From positions 1-64,000 of the forward strand of contig JANDJZ010000009.1 in NCBI GenBank assembly GCA_027943245.1: a stretch of DNA of 64,000 nucleotides, written 5' to 3'. Below, one piece after another: positions 1 through 8,727 of the stretch. The position numbers and the translations under genes were made by a program. This DNA is from Acanthamoeba sp. SK_2022b. Its lineage: Eukaryota > Discosea > Longamoebia > Acanthamoebidae. The notes beneath the pieces are model-generated. The model was not told where the DNA came from and did no database searches. It saw only the letters and a program-made list of their open reading frames with translations. The first letter of the stretch is position 1. Each line of letters opens with the position of its first letter.

Positions 1-18
1 TAATGCTTGTCAGTTAAG
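1..18. repeat. IS4-like left terminal inverted repeat
   Basis: TAATGCTTGTCAGTTAAG. It matches the other end (1395-1412, read on the minus strand) except at positions 7-9. Confidence 0.85.
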
Positions 19-1329
19 CTTTTGAGGAAGCCGCAACGTATAACGTTGCGGCTTCTTTTTTACTGCCCGCGGGTAATGCCTTTGCCGTCGAGAAGGAAGT
101 ACGAAGCTCCCCGCCATTGCCAGGATATCATTCATTATCTTCGGGACTTTCCCTGGGGCAACTGCCGGAAGCAGGCTCAGTTGGGCTGTCAGATATAACG
201 CAGCCTGTTTAAAACCGATTTGATAAGGCTCTACATGCTTCAGGCTGTTAGCCATCTGCGCCATCATGAAGCGCAGCAGGTTATAAGCCAACGCCACGCC
301 CCACAGTTCCTGCCTGACCAACTCCGGCTTTTTGCTTCTCAGAGTCAGTTCGTTCTGCAGCAGATACTGCTTCATCTCCCTGAAGCCATGTTCTATCTCC
401 CAACGATGCCCATACAAGTCGACGATATCGGCTTTGGGGTAGCGTAGCGGATCGCACATCGAGGTCAGGATTTGGACTTTCTTGCCATTAACCTCTTTGC
501 TTATCAGTCTGGCTATCAGCATTTCCGGGGCAGCCGGCCATTTCTTGCGGGCTTGCGGGCTTAACTTCAACTCAACGAGCTCCTGCCCCGTACCCAGCCT
601 CTCCCGTACCCGATATTGTGCGTCTTTGCGCAGTGGGAGCATCCAGTGTTTCTCCGCTCCCGAGGAGCTCCAGTGATGAAGGAGTCCCAGCGCATAAAAA
701 CCTTTATCCAGTATCGTCAACGAGTGCTCCGGTGTCTGCTCAGCCAACTGTGCTGCAAGGTCAACCTCACTGGTTTCCGAGACGCTGCCGAAGCTCACGC
801 CTGTCAGCAAGTGACTGGTGACCTCCATCTGGCAGACCATGCGAAGCTGCGGCCAGTCGGAACGCGCGTGCTCATTGGCAGTGCGTCCGAAGGCTGCGTC
901 ATTTTCGGGCGTATCGGGCGTTCTCCACAACGTGCCATCTACAGCCAGGAGTGTCAGGCCATTCCAGTGCGATAACGGGGTCTTTTCGAACCAGAGTTGA
1001 CGTGTTTTTTCAAACACCAGCCTGACTACCTCTTCGCCGAGCCGCTGGCGCGCCTGTACTACGGCGCTGGGCGCTACAAAAGGACGTCTCCCCGGTAGCA
1101 TGATATCGAGATGAGAAACAAGCTGGTTCATTGAAAGCGAGCGAAACAGGGACATTCCGACCACGGCCCAGACCATCATTTCCATGGGAAGACGGCGCTT
1201 TCGAAGAGTCACAATCCCGGTATCAGCGAGGCATTCATCGATAAGCTCAGGTGAGAGCAAGTCGGAAAGCGCAGCGAATTCTTTGGGGGAGAATTTAAGA
1301 ACGGTATCAAGAGCCTGACTCAGCAACAT
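10..1329 (-). CDS. IS4-family DDE transposase
   Basis: 439 residues, close to the 442 of IS4. It resembles the IS4 transposase along its whole length; shared stretches include TLRKRRLP, RPFVAPSAV and LTLRSKKPELV. The DDE residues can be placed: first Asp in LLAVDGTLWRTPDT, second Asp in ILDKGFYALG, and the Glu in the YREK signature YGHRWEIEHGFREMK. No frameshift or internal stop is seen, so the enzyme may be active. The stop lies 10 bases from the left tip, and the last codons overlap the hairpin at 27-55. It catalyses cut-and-paste transposition of the element. Confidence 0.93.
   Translation of the reverse strand: MLLSQALDTVLKFSPKEFAALSDLLSPELIDECLADTGIVTLRKRRLPMEMMVWAVVGMSLFRSLSMNQLVSHLDIMLPGRRPFVAPSAVVQARQRLGEEVVRLVFEKTRQLWFEKTPLSHWNGLTLLAVDGTLWRTPDTPENDAAFGRTANEHARSDWPQLRMVCQMEVTSHLLTGVSFGSVSETSEVDLAAQLAEQTPEHSLTILDKGFYALGLLHHWSSSGAEKHWMLPLRKDAQYRVRERLGTGQELVELKLSPQARKKWPAAPEMLIARLISKEVNGKKVQILTSMCDPLRYPKADIVDLYGHRWEIEHGFREMKQYLLQNELTLRSKKPELVRQELWGVALAYNLLRFMMAQMANSLKHVEPYQIGFKQAALYLTAQLSLLPAVAPGKVPKIMNDILAMAGSFVLPSRRQRHYPRAVKKKPQRYTLRLPQKLN
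27..61 (+). terminator. Inward-facing terminator at the left end of the IS
   Basis: A perfect 13-bp stem (27-39 with 43-55) has a 3-base loop and is followed by six T on the plus strand. It would stop plus-strand transcription entering the IS from the left flank, which would otherwise run antisense to the transposase. The stem lies inside the 3' end of the transposase gene. Confidence 0.75.
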
Positions 1330-1330
1330 A

Positions 1331-1363
1331 AAAAAATCCGTAACCTCAGAGAGATTACGGATT
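1331..1363 (-). terminator. Inward-facing terminator just before the transposase start
   Basis: A 9-bp stem (1355-1363 with 1335-1343) is followed by a T-run on the minus strand that abuts the transposase ATG at 1329. It would block read-through from tcyP, which is transcribed toward the IS, and any residual transcript would have its start region folded. This fits the known habit of insertion sequences of shielding the transposase from external promoters. Confidence 0.7.
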
Positions 1364-1394
1364 CTTACACAGCGACAGGATCGTTCAAGTGATC

Positions 1395-1412
1395 CTTAAC
1401 TGATCGGCATTA
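1395..1412. repeat. IS4-like right terminal inverted repeat
   Basis: Read on the minus strand this is TAATGCCGATCAGTTAAG, the terminal repeat I associate with IS4 itself. It marks the border between the element and the tcyP flank. Confidence 0.85.
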
Positions 1413-1449
1413 GGGGATTATCCCCGGTTTTTTTCGTTTTGAGACGGCG

Positions 1450-2841
1450 TTAACGGTGAGCCAATTCGACTTCGTCTTCGCTGTCCATCACGGCTTTGTC
1501 GGTTTGCTTCATCAGCTGGCTGGTGATGGTGCCTGCCGCCATGGAGCCGTTGACGTTCAGCGCGGTACGGCCCATGTCGATCAGCGGTTCGACCGAGATC
1601 AGCAGCGCGACCAGCGTCACCGGCAGGCCCATCGCCGGTAGCACGATCAGCGCGGCGAAGGTAGCACCGCCGCCCACGCCCGCTACGCCGGCGGAGCTGA
1701 TGGTGACGATGCCGACCAGGGTGGCGATCCACACCGGATCCAGCGGGTTGATGCCGACGGTCGGCGCAACCATTACCGCCAGCATCGCCGGGTAGAGGCC
1801 CGCACAGCCGTTCTGGCCGATGGTGGCACCGAAAGACGCCGAGAAGCTGGCGATGGATTCCGGCACGCCCAGGCGGCGGGTCTGCGCTTCCACGTTCAAT
1901 GGAATGCTGGCGGCGCTCGAGCGGCTGGTGAAGGCGAAAGTGATCACCGGCCACACCTTGCGGAAGAACTTCATCGGGTTAACGCCGGTGAAGGCCAGCA
2001 GCACAGCGTGCACCACGAACATGATGGCCAGGCCGATATACGAGGCCACCACAAAGCTGCCGAGCTTGACGATGTCGTGAATGTTGGAACCGGCGACCAC
2101 TTTGGTCATCAGCGCCAGCACGCCGTACGGCGTCAGCTTCATGACCAGACGCACCAGCTTCATCACCCAGGCCTGCAGGGTGTCGATAGCCACCAGTACG
2201 CGCTCGCCTTTCGGCTTGTCGTCTTTCAGCAGCTGCAGCGATGCCACGCCGAGGAAGGTGGCGAAAATCACCACGCTAATGATCGACGTCGGGCTGGCCC
2301 CGGTCAGATCGGCGAACGGGTTTTTCGGGATGAACGACAGCACCATCTGCGGCACGGTCAGGTCGGCCAGTTTACCCACGTAGTTGGTCTGGATCGCCGT
2401 CAGGCGCGCGCTTTCCTGCGCGCCCTGCACCAGGCCTTCGGCGGTCAGGCCGAACAGGTTGGTGACCAGCACGCCTACCAGCGCCGAGATCAGCGTGGTG
2501 AACAGCAGCGTGCCGATAGTCAGGACGCTGATTTTGCCCAGAGAAGAGGCGTTGTGCAGCTTGGCCACCGCGCTCAGGATCGAGGCGAACACCAGCGGCA
2601 TGACGATCATTTGCAGCAGCTGCACATAGCCGTTGCCGACGATGTTGAACCAGCTGATGGATTCTTTCAGCACCGGGTTGTCGGAGCCATACACCAGTTG
2701 CAGGCCCAGGCCGAACACCACGCCGACCACCAGGCCGACCAGCACTTTTTTCGCCAGGCTCCATTGCTTGTGGCGGGTTTGCGCCAACAGCAACAGGAGC
2801 GCGACAAACACCAGCACGTTAATCACGAGCGGAAGATTCAT
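1450..2841 (-). CDS. tcyP: L-cystine symporter TcyP (YdjN)
   Basis: A sodium:dicarboxylate-symporter-fold (DAACS) inner membrane protein of 463 residues that imports L-cystine. Nearly the whole chain reads like E. coli YdjN, including [19 protein letters not shown] and [20 protein letters not shown]. The family's Ser-rich reentrant loop is visible as [14 protein letters not shown], followed by the glycine-rich [14 protein letters not shown] chose the ATG at 2841 because a GGAG lies nine bases upstream and the E. coli protein also starts MNxPL; the TTG at 2856 would add five unlikely residues. The IS4-like element sits 37 bp beyond the stop and may have disturbed the terminator. Confidence 0.95.
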   Translation of the reverse strand: MNLPLVINVLVFVALLLLLAQTRHKQWSLAKKVLVGLVVGVVFGLGLQLVYGSDNPVLKESISWFNIVGNGYVQLLQMIVMPLVFASILSAVAKLHNASSLGKISVLTIGTLLFTTLISALVGVLVTNLFGLTAEGLVQGAQESARLTAIQTNYVGKLADLTVPQMVLSFIPKNPFADLTGASPTSIISVVIFATFLGVASLQLLKDDKPKGERVLVAIDTLQAWVMKLVRLVMKLTPYGVLALMTKVVAGSNIHDIVKLGSFVVASYIGLAIMFVVHAVLLAFTGVNPMKFFRKVWPVITFAFTSRSSAASIPLNVEAQTRRLGVPESIASFSASFGATIGQNGCAGLYPAMLAVMVAPTVGINPLDPVWIATLVGIVTISSAGVAGVGGGATFAALIVLPAMGLPVTLVALLISVEPLIDMGRTALNVNGSMAAGTITSQLMKQTDKAVMDSEDEVELAHR

Positions 2842-3022
2842 CCCCAATGTCTCCAATAATCTTTCTTATAAAAACGACTACGCATCACGTATGTCGCGAT
2901 GTAAATATCGTAACAGTTTGCCGAGTGGCCTACTTATATCCAAATGGAATTTGATATAGCTTTTTGTGTGTTTTTGTTCGTTTTATATACATGAAGGTGA
3001 TGGGTTGAGCGGGTTTTTGTGA

Positions 3023-3571
3023 TCAGAGTCTGATATTTCTGATTTGCTCGACATAGGATTGCACCGGCAGGGTGAAATCACCTTGCCAACAGATGGCAAA
3101 CGCCACCAGGCACAGACACAGCACGCGCTCGAGCTGATTGCCTTTTTGCGAGTTGAGCAGCGGCAGGCGAAAACGCCAGCGGCATGGCCACAGCAGCGGA
3201 ACGCCGGCGGGAGTGAGCATATCGGCCAGCAGATGGCTGAAGTAACCGATGATCATGGCGTGCAGCGCGTCGGCCGGGATCGGCCAGCTGCGCGGCACGT
3301 CCAGCTGGAACAGCGCCATGCCGCCGGCGATCGCCAGCAGGCTGTGGGTGAAGCCGCGGTGGCCGAAGGCGCGGGCGATGGGCAGGGCAATCCAGCGCAG
3401 ACGCTGGCCCAGTACCGACTTGGGGTGATCGATGTCCGGCAGCAGCGAGGTCAGCAGCGCGGCGGGTATGATGTGCCACCAGTCGCCGGTAGCCAGCTCT
3501 GGCGTCACTTCCGCCTTCTTGGCGAAGATCGCGCAAGCGACAGAGAATATAAGGTGTCCTTCCGCGGTCAT
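3023..3571 (-). CDS. ydjM: YdjM family inner membrane metal-dependent hydrolase, SOS-linked
   Basis: 182 residues, clearly homologous to E. coli YdjM (MTAEGHL start, PDIDHPKSxLGQRL, GHRGFTHSLL, LADMLTPAGVPLLWPCRWRFRLP). The His/Asp clusters (PDIDHP, GHRGFTHS, HLLADMLTP) are typical of the YdjM/LexA-binding membrane metal-hydrolase family. Several hydrophobic segments indicate an inner membrane location. In E. coli ydjM belongs to the LexA regulon, and a near-consensus LexA box lies 25 bp upstream here. The molecular substrate is not known. Confidence 0.92.
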   Translation of the reverse strand: MTAEGHLIFSVACAIFAKKAEVTPELATGDWWHIIPAALLTSLLPDIDHPKSVLGQRLRWIALPIARAFGHRGFTHSLLAIAGGMALFQLDVPRSWPIPADALHAMIIGYFSHLLADMLTPAGVPLLWPCRWRFRLPLLNSQKGNQLERVLCLCLVAFAICWQGDFTLPVQSYVEQIRNIRL

Positions 3572-3595
3572 GCTGTTGCGATTCCGGCTGGTAAA

Positions 3596-3611
3596 CTGTT
3601 AATTTATCCAG
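3596..3611. promoter_or_regulatory. Candidate LexA box for ydjM
   Basis: CTGTTAATTTATCCAG fits CTGT-N8-ACAG with one mismatch in the second half-site (CCAG for ACAG). It is 25-40 bp upstream of the ydjM start, where the E. coli gene also carries LexA sites. Confidence 0.6.
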
Positions 3612-3995
3612 TATATGGGAAAATTCCCAGTAGTGGAAGCAGTTACCCTGTAACCAATTGTTTATTTTTCCCGGTTTTACAACGGCTTGTTACGGCAATG
3701 CGTAACAAATCATCGCTTTTGACGGGCGTGAACAAAAAGCGGGCAATGGGCGGTGCGGAACGGAGAGAAATAAGGGCGGTTTTCAGTACGCAGCGGCGGG
3801 AGGAAGCGGCGGCCGCGAAGAGCACTGCGTGGCAGTGACAACGTTTCGCGGACCGTCGCTTTCCCTGCCGCCCAGCATAATAACAACAGCATGCCGATTC
3901 AATAATAATGAAACGCTGTTTCGTTTGTTTTGCGGCACGGATCCCTTTTATGGCGCTGAGCGGAAAGCCAGGGCGCCGGTGGCCGGCGCCGCAGG
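3612..3995. other. Intergenic stretch, no gene seen
   Basis: Between the divergent ydjM promoter and the end of yniC I see no coding sequence with a ribosome binding site. A GC-rich hairpin (about 3973-3992), immediately downstream of the yniC stop on the minus strand, may serve as its transcript end but has no real T-run. Confidence 0.5.
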
Positions 3996-4661
3996 TCAGG
4001 CAAAGTGGGCGGGGGTGAGCTGTTCCAGGGTCTCCAGCTGGTGGTCTGCCAGCGCCCAGCGCGGATCGTGGCGGTATTCGGCGGCCGGGATCACGATGGA
4101 GCGCATGCGCGCGGCCTTGGTGGCGATCATGCCGTTAAAGGAGTCTTCCAGCGTGATGCAGCGCAGCGGATCGCTGCCCAGCCGTTCGGCGGCGATCAGG
4201 TAGACCTCCGGGTGCGGTTTGCTGTACGGCAGGTATTCGGCGGAAACCAGCTGATCGAAGTAGCCCTCAAGATCGAACATCTTCAGCACCTGCTGTTGCA
4301 TGTGCAGCGGCGAGGCGGAGGCGAGACCGATGTTCAGCCCCTGCTCGCGGCACAGTTCCAGCGCCTGCCGGACGCCCGGCAGCAGCGGGCGCGTCTCGTG
4401 CACCAGCTCGATGGCGCGTTCGATAATCCGTGCCGACACCTCATCGAGCGAAACCCCTTGCCACGGCATCGCCTGGTACCACATTTTCACCACCAGATCG
4501 ATGCGCAGCCCCAGGGTGTCCGGCAGTTTGTGGCGATCGGACAGATCCAGACCCAGCGCGCCGAAGATATCCAGCTCGGCCTGCAGCCACAGCGGTTCCG
4601 AATCGATCAACAAGCCGTCCATATCAAAAATTGCGGTTTCAATGCGTTGCGAATAAGCCAT
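3996..4661 (-). CDS. yniC: Hexitol phosphatase B / 2-deoxyglucose-6-phosphate phosphatase YniC
   Basis: A 221-residue cytosolic HAD-superfamily sugar-phosphate phosphatase; the E. coli orthologue (HxpB) hydrolyses 2-deoxyglucose-6-phosphate and hexitol phosphates. The four HAD motifs are present: DMDGLLIDSE near residue 13 (nucleophile and acid/base Asp), SASP near 114, Lys in YSKPHPEVY, and the acidic LEDSFNGM motif. A GGAG sits nine bases before the ATG. In E. coli it also lies beside ydjM and yniA/yniB. Confidence 0.93.
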   Translation of the reverse strand: MAYSQRIETAIFDMDGLLIDSEPLWLQAELDIFGALGLDLSDRHKLPDTLGLRIDLVVKMWYQAMPWQGVSLDEVSARIIERAIELVHETRPLLPGVRQALELCREQGLNIGLASASPLHMQQQVLKMFDLEGYFDQLVSAEYLPYSKPHPEVYLIAAERLGSDPLRCITLEDSFNGMIATKAARMRSIVIPAAEYRHDPRWALADHQLETLEQLTPAHFA

Positions 4662-4725
4662 TAACGGTTAACTCCTGCCGGCGCGGGTGAATGTGCCCGA
4701 CACTCTATCATCGCCGACGGCGAGA

Positions 4726-5984
4726 CTAAAATCTTTGCCTGCGCGTTTGGCTTTTGCCAAAGCGAAGGATATTCCACATCTCGCGCAACTTTAGCCACCA
4801 GCGTTGGTGTTGGCGCTCGGTAACCTGTTGCAACATGCGCGCATAGTCCAGCACCAACCCCGGCGTCCAGGTCATGCTTTCGCCACGGCTGCGCAGTACC
4901 GCCAGCATCCACAGATTGGGATCCAGCACCAATAACAGAAAACGGCGCCACAGATGTTTATCGCCCAGCACGCCCTCCAGCGCACTGTCGAGCGCGCCGA
5001 TGACCGTGGTGGAGCAGTTACGCCGGGTCAGGTTGTAAGTCGCATCCTGTCGGTAGCGTAACCAGAATGCGCGCAGCGCCGCCGGGTTATAGCGATAGAA
5101 CTGAATTTTTTTGTCCGGGGGGCACCAGGCGGCGATCTCGCCCGACAGGTCGGGCAGGAAACGTCCGTCGACGTTGTTCTGTTCGCCGGCATGCAACAAC
5201 TGGCGGAAATCCTGAACGGAATGGCTGATGTCGTTGAGCGGGTAGTGACTGATATACACATCCGGCGCGAGCGCCAGGGCGGCATGGCCGGTGGAGATAT
5301 TGCCGCCGTTGTCGACCGCCGCGATGTATCGGTCGACGATGTAACGCCGGCGCGGATCTTTAGCCGCACCAATCGGTGTCCAGACATACACCGTGAGCGG
5401 CGCAGTCTCATCCGCCGGGGGCGGTGGCTGCCGGGTTGGGTGCTGATTCAGAGAAAAGCTTGTCAGTCTCCGGGCGATGCGCAATAAAGCCCAGCCGGAA
5501 AGCACCATCATCACGCCGAGACAAAAGGGCACCGTCATGCGATGCGGCGCCGGCCAGCCGACAAAAATCATCAACGAAAGCAGGATTTCGCCGCCGCCCG
5601 CCAGCGCCACGGCTTTCCATCGGCTGTGTTGAATCACCGTGGAGGAGGCGATGCGCACGGCGCCGTCAAGCAGCAGCGCGCTGCCAAACACCACGGTGGC
5701 GACGATGTTATCGTCTGCGGGCACGTCCAACATTAAAAAGGCCATAAACACGAAGCCCAGCCCCTTAAGCAGCACCGGCCGGCTGGCCGAAGAGCCGATC
5801 ACCAGCGCGGCGGATATCGCCACCAGCCCCTCCAGCGCCAGGATGACCGGGACCGGCCATCCTGCAGGATGTCGAACAGCATCAGCGCCCCTGCGGCTAC
5901 CCACAGCCAACCGAACAGCACCAGCAGGCGGCGCTGGCCGTGCAGCGCCTGCGCGCCCAGCAATAAGATAATCAGTCGAATCAT
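4726..5984 (-). pseudogene. HdeD-like membrane protein fused to a permuted papain-like domain, frameshifted
   Basis: Two overlapping reading frames make one protein. Frame one starts at the ATG at 5984, has an AGAGG ribosome site and gives a first membrane helix (to about residue 41). Frame two carries on from about 5865 with five more hydrophobic helices of HdeD/DUF308 type. A proline-rich linker follows (about residue 158 of frame two), then a soluble domain with STGHAALAL (His209) and TRRNCSTTV (Cys299). The His-before-Cys order resembles circularly permuted NlpC/P60 papain-like enzymes such as DUF4105. The open frame starting at 5910 has no credible start: its first residues are an off-frame reading of the first helix. 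The break lies at about 5850-5870. It may be a real mutation or a sequencing error. The substrate is unknown. Confidence 0.65.
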
Positions 5985-6169
5985 GACGGCCTCTGATTAA
6001 ACGGGTAACGTTATCTCTTCAATGATAGTGCGCGAACGTCGTTAAGCAGTTGATTTCGGCGAATTCGGCTAAGCTTGTAGCACAGCGGGAATGAAGAAAA
6101 CGGTGGGCGAGTTTCGCCAACTGCAGGTAGACTTAGCCGATTCGGTTACGTCGCTAACAAGGGGAACAC

Positions 6170-6730
6170 ATGACGTATCAACAGGCCGGGCGTATCGCCA
6201 TTTTGAAACGCATTCTCGGATGGGTAGTTTTTATCCCGGCGTTGCTGTCGACGCTGATTTCCGTGCTGGGCTTCATCTATCAGCACAGTGAAAAAACCAA
6301 GGGCATCAACGCGGTGATGCTGGATTTTGTTCACGTGATGGTGGACATGGTGCGTTTCAATACGCCGTTCCTGAACCTTTTCTGGTACAACTCGCCGGTA
6401 CCTGACGTGGATAAAAGCCTGTTCAGCGGCGCCAATCTGATGTTCATCATTATCTACATATTGATCTTCGTCGGGCTGGCGCTGCAGGCTTCCGGCGCAC
6501 GCATGTCGCGCCAGGTCAAGTTCATCCGCGAAGGGTTGGAAGACCAGATGATCCTGGAGCAGGCCAAGGGCAGCGAAGGGCACACGCGCCAGCAGCTGGA
6601 GGCGCGCATCACGCTGCCGCACCACACCATCTTCCTGCAGTACTTCCCGCTGTATATCCTGCCGATCGTGATTGCGGTGATCGCCTGGTTCGTGATCCGC
6701 CTGTTGGGGCAGCTGGCCGGCGCGGCCTGA
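6170..6730 (+). CDS. yniB: YniB family inner membrane protein
   Basis: 186 residues, resembling E. coli YniB in length, content and position beside yniA. Hydrophobic segments lie near residues 15-35, 95-112 and 155-178, so it should be an inner membrane protein with a cytosolic or periplasmic loop between segments one and two. The start is set by AAGGGG eight bases before ATG. No function is known for the family. It converges on yniA across a GC-rich hairpin at 6740-6759. Confidence 0.85.
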   Translation: MTYQQAGRIAILKRILGWVVFIPALLSTLISVLGFIYQHSEKTKGINAVMLDFVHVMVDMVRFNTPFLNLFWYNSPVPDVDKSLFSGANLMFIIIYILIFVGLALQASGARMSRQVKFIREGLEDQMILEQAKGSEGHTRQQLEARITLPHHTIFLQYFPLYILPIVIAVIAWFVIRLLGQLAGAA

Positions 6731-6739
6731 ACCATGAAC

Positions 6740-6759
6740 GGGGCGCCGAGCGGCGCCCC
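6740..6759. terminator. Hairpin between convergent yniB and yniA
   Basis: GGGGCGCC at 6740-6747 pairs with GGCGCCCC at 6752-6759 across a four-base loop. The stem is strong but has no T-run, so it is at best a bidirectional transcript-end structure. Confidence 0.45.
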
Positions 6760-6765
6760 GGAACG

Positions 6766-7635
6766 TTATGATGCCTCGGGCTGCAACAGCGCCTCCACCG
6801 CGCGTTGCGCAGCCACCAGATGCTGGCCGCCGAACAGGTTGCTGCGGTTCAGCAGGTAGTACAGCTGATACAGCGGCTGGCGCTCGATAAATCCGGCTCC
6901 CAGCGGCCATACGCTCTGATAGCCGTCGTAGATCTGCGGCGGCAGCTCGGGGTACAGCGGCAGCATCGCCAAATCGCACTCCCGGTCGCCCCAGTAGCTG
7001 GCCGGATCGAACAGAATCGGCCCGTGGGCGGTCATCGCGCAGTTGCCTGGCCACAGGTTGCCGTGCAGCAGCGAAGGCTGCGGCTGGTGGTGCTGCAAAC
7101 GCAGATACACCCGATCGACGATGTCGTCGATGTCACCGAAGGTCATGCCTTTCTCGGCCGCCAGCTGCAGCTGCCAGCCAATGCGCTGTTCGGCGAAGAA
7201 TTCCGACCAGCGGCGCTGCCAGGCGTTGGGTTGCGGGGTGGTGGTCAGATCGCTGTCGAAGTCGAGGCCGAACTGCGGTTGCTCGCTCCACTGGTGCAGG
7301 TGCGCCAGCTGCTGGCCCAGGCAGTAGGCGCCGTGGGCGTCGAGGGGTTTCAGCTGCTGATACTCCAGCAGCAGGAAGCTGTAGTCGCGATCGCTGCCGA
7401 CGCCGTACACTTCCGGCACCCGCACGCTTTTGCTGCGCGCCAGCAACGCCAGCTGATCGGCCTCGGCGGTGAATATCGGCAGTTGTTCACGGGCGTCGCA
7501 TTTCACGAACACCTCGTTGTCACCGTAACTCACGCGCCACGCCGGGTGAATGTCGCCCCCGGGCAGTTCAATCCTTTCGCGTATCTCTGCGCTGCCAAGA
7601 TGTTCACTTAACAGACGGCTAACGGCTTGCCACAT
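6766..7635 (-). CDS. yniA: Fructosamine kinase family protein YniA
   Basis: 289 residues of the fructosamine/ketosamine-3-kinase family, which phosphorylates protein-bound or free sugar adducts and so promotes deglycation. The kinase-like fold shows the ATP-site Lys in NEVFVKCDAR, the catalytic loop LLHGNLWPGNC (HGNLxxGN, near residue 190) and the metal-binding Asp in ILFDPASYWGDRECDLAM. Family members are cytosolic. Length and order match E. coli YniA. Confidence 0.92.
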   Translation of the reverse strand: MWQAVSRLLSEHLGSAEIRERIELPGGDIHPAWRVSYGDNEVFVKCDAREQLPIFTAEADQLALLARSKSVRVPEVYGVGSDRDYSFLLLEYQQLKPLDAHGAYCLGQQLAHLHQWSEQPQFGLDFDSDLTTTPQPNAWQRRWSEFFAEQRIGWQLQLAAEKGMTFGDIDDIVDRVYLRLQHHQPQPSLLHGNLWPGNCAMTAHGPILFDPASYWGDRECDLAMLPLYPELPPQIYDGYQSVWPLGAGFIERQPLYQLYYLLNRSNLFGGQHLVAAQRAVEALLQPEAS

Positions 7636-7836
7636 GGTATTTCCCCCTCTGTGCTGCCTGATAATTCATTAGGTTAGCGTCTTTCCCGTGGTGAAAACAC
7701 GACGCGGCGCACAGCCGGCGTCAAAGGCGGCGATTTTTTCAGCGCCTCGCCAGCTCAAAGTATATACCCTATTGATTAATTTAAGCGCAATACCGGTTGC
7801 AACTTGATGACAACGACGCGATGAGCGGGGGAAGGT

Positions 7837-7867
7837 GATGCGGCGAGCAGAGGGCATCGCCGCATCG
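7837..7867. terminator. Hairpin after sitD
   Basis: GATGCGGCGA and TCGCCGCATC form a perfect 10-bp stem with a ten-base loop just beyond the sitD stop. No T-run follows on the minus strand, so termination is plausible but unproven. Confidence 0.4.
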
Positions 7868-7872
7868 GGGAG

Positions 7873-8727
7873 TTAACCGCCGGTGAGGGCGTCTTGGTTA
7901 CGCTGTAACGGACGCAGCTTGCTGTACAACAAGGCGATAACGAACAGCACGGCCTGTACGATGACGATGCAGGGGCCGGTGGCGCCGTCGATGTGGAAGC
8001 TGATCAGGGTGCCGAGCACGCAGGAGAACACCGATACTATCGTCGCCACCATCAGCATGCGGTCGAAGCGGCGGCACAGCATAAAGGCGATGATGCCGGG
8101 GGCGATCAGCATGGCGATCACCAGTATCACCCCCACGGCCTGCAGCGAGGCGACGATGGTCATCGCCAGCAGGCACAGCAGCCCGTAGTGCAGCAGCTTG
8201 ACCGGCAGGCCAATCACCCGCGCATGATGCGGATCGAAGCAGTACAGCATGAAGTCTTTACGCTTGAGCAGCACCACCGCCAGGGTAATGCCGGCGATCA
8301 GCAGGGTTTGCTTCAGCTCGCCGTCGGTAATGCCCAGCATGTTGCCGAACAGAATGTGGCTCAGGTGCTGGTCGGTATCGATGCGCGAGAACAGCACCAG
8401 GCCGAAGGCGAACATGCCGGAAAAGACGATGCCCATCACCGTGTCTTCTTTCACCCGGCTGTTCTCTTTCAGGTAGCCGGTGGCTACCGCGCAAAAGATG
8501 CCGGAGAGGAACGCGCCGATCGCCAGCGGGATGCCGACCACGAACGCTACCACGATGCCGGGCAGCACCGCGTGCGAGATGGCGTCGCCCATCAGCGACC
8601 AGCCTTTGAGCACCAGATAGCAGGAGAGCACGGCGCACACTACGCCGGTGACGATGGCGGCGACGATCGCCCGTTGCATGAACGGGTAGGCGAAGGGTTC
8701 GCTGAGCAGTTGATACAGGGTGTCCAT
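7873..8727 (-). CDS. sitD: Manganese/iron ABC transporter permease SitD (YfeD)
   Basis: A 284-residue ABC-3 family permease with about eight hydrophobic helices. It shows the conserved KGWSLMGDAISHAVLPG segment that faces the ATPase and closely resembles the neighbouring SitC. It is the last gene of sitABCD: its start overlaps the sitC stop at 8727 by one base, so translation is coupled. With SitC it should form the inner membrane channel for Mn(II)/Fe(II). Confidence 0.93.
   Translation of the reverse strand: MDTLYQLLSEPFAYPFMQRAIVAAIVTGVVCAVLSCYLVLKGWSLMGDAISHAVLPGIVVAFVVGIPLAIGAFLSGIFCAVATGYLKENSRVKEDTVMGIVFSGMFAFGLVLFSRIDTDQHLSHILFGNMLGITDGELKQTLLIAGITLAVVLLKRKDFMLYCFDPHHARVIGLPVKLLHYGLLCLLAMTIVASLQAVGVILVIAMLIAPGIIAFMLCRRFDRMLMVATIVSVFSCVLGTLISFHIDGATGPCIVIVQAVLFVIALLYSKLRPLQRNQDALTGG

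Larger units (their letters stand above)
1..1412 (-). mobile_element. IS4-like insertion sequence (IS4 family), apparently complete
   Basis: The element is bounded by 18-bp imperfect inverted repeats (1-18 and 1395-1412; 15 of 18 positions match) that begin TAATGC, as in E. coli IS4. Its one long gene is a full-length IS4-type transposase. IS4 duplicates 11-13 bp of target. The candidate right-hand copy begins at 1413 (GGGGATTATCCCC), but the left copy would lie outside the window, so the duplication cannot be confirmed. The left tip falls exactly on base 1, which may mean that the window or contig edge was set by the element. Confidence 0.88.
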
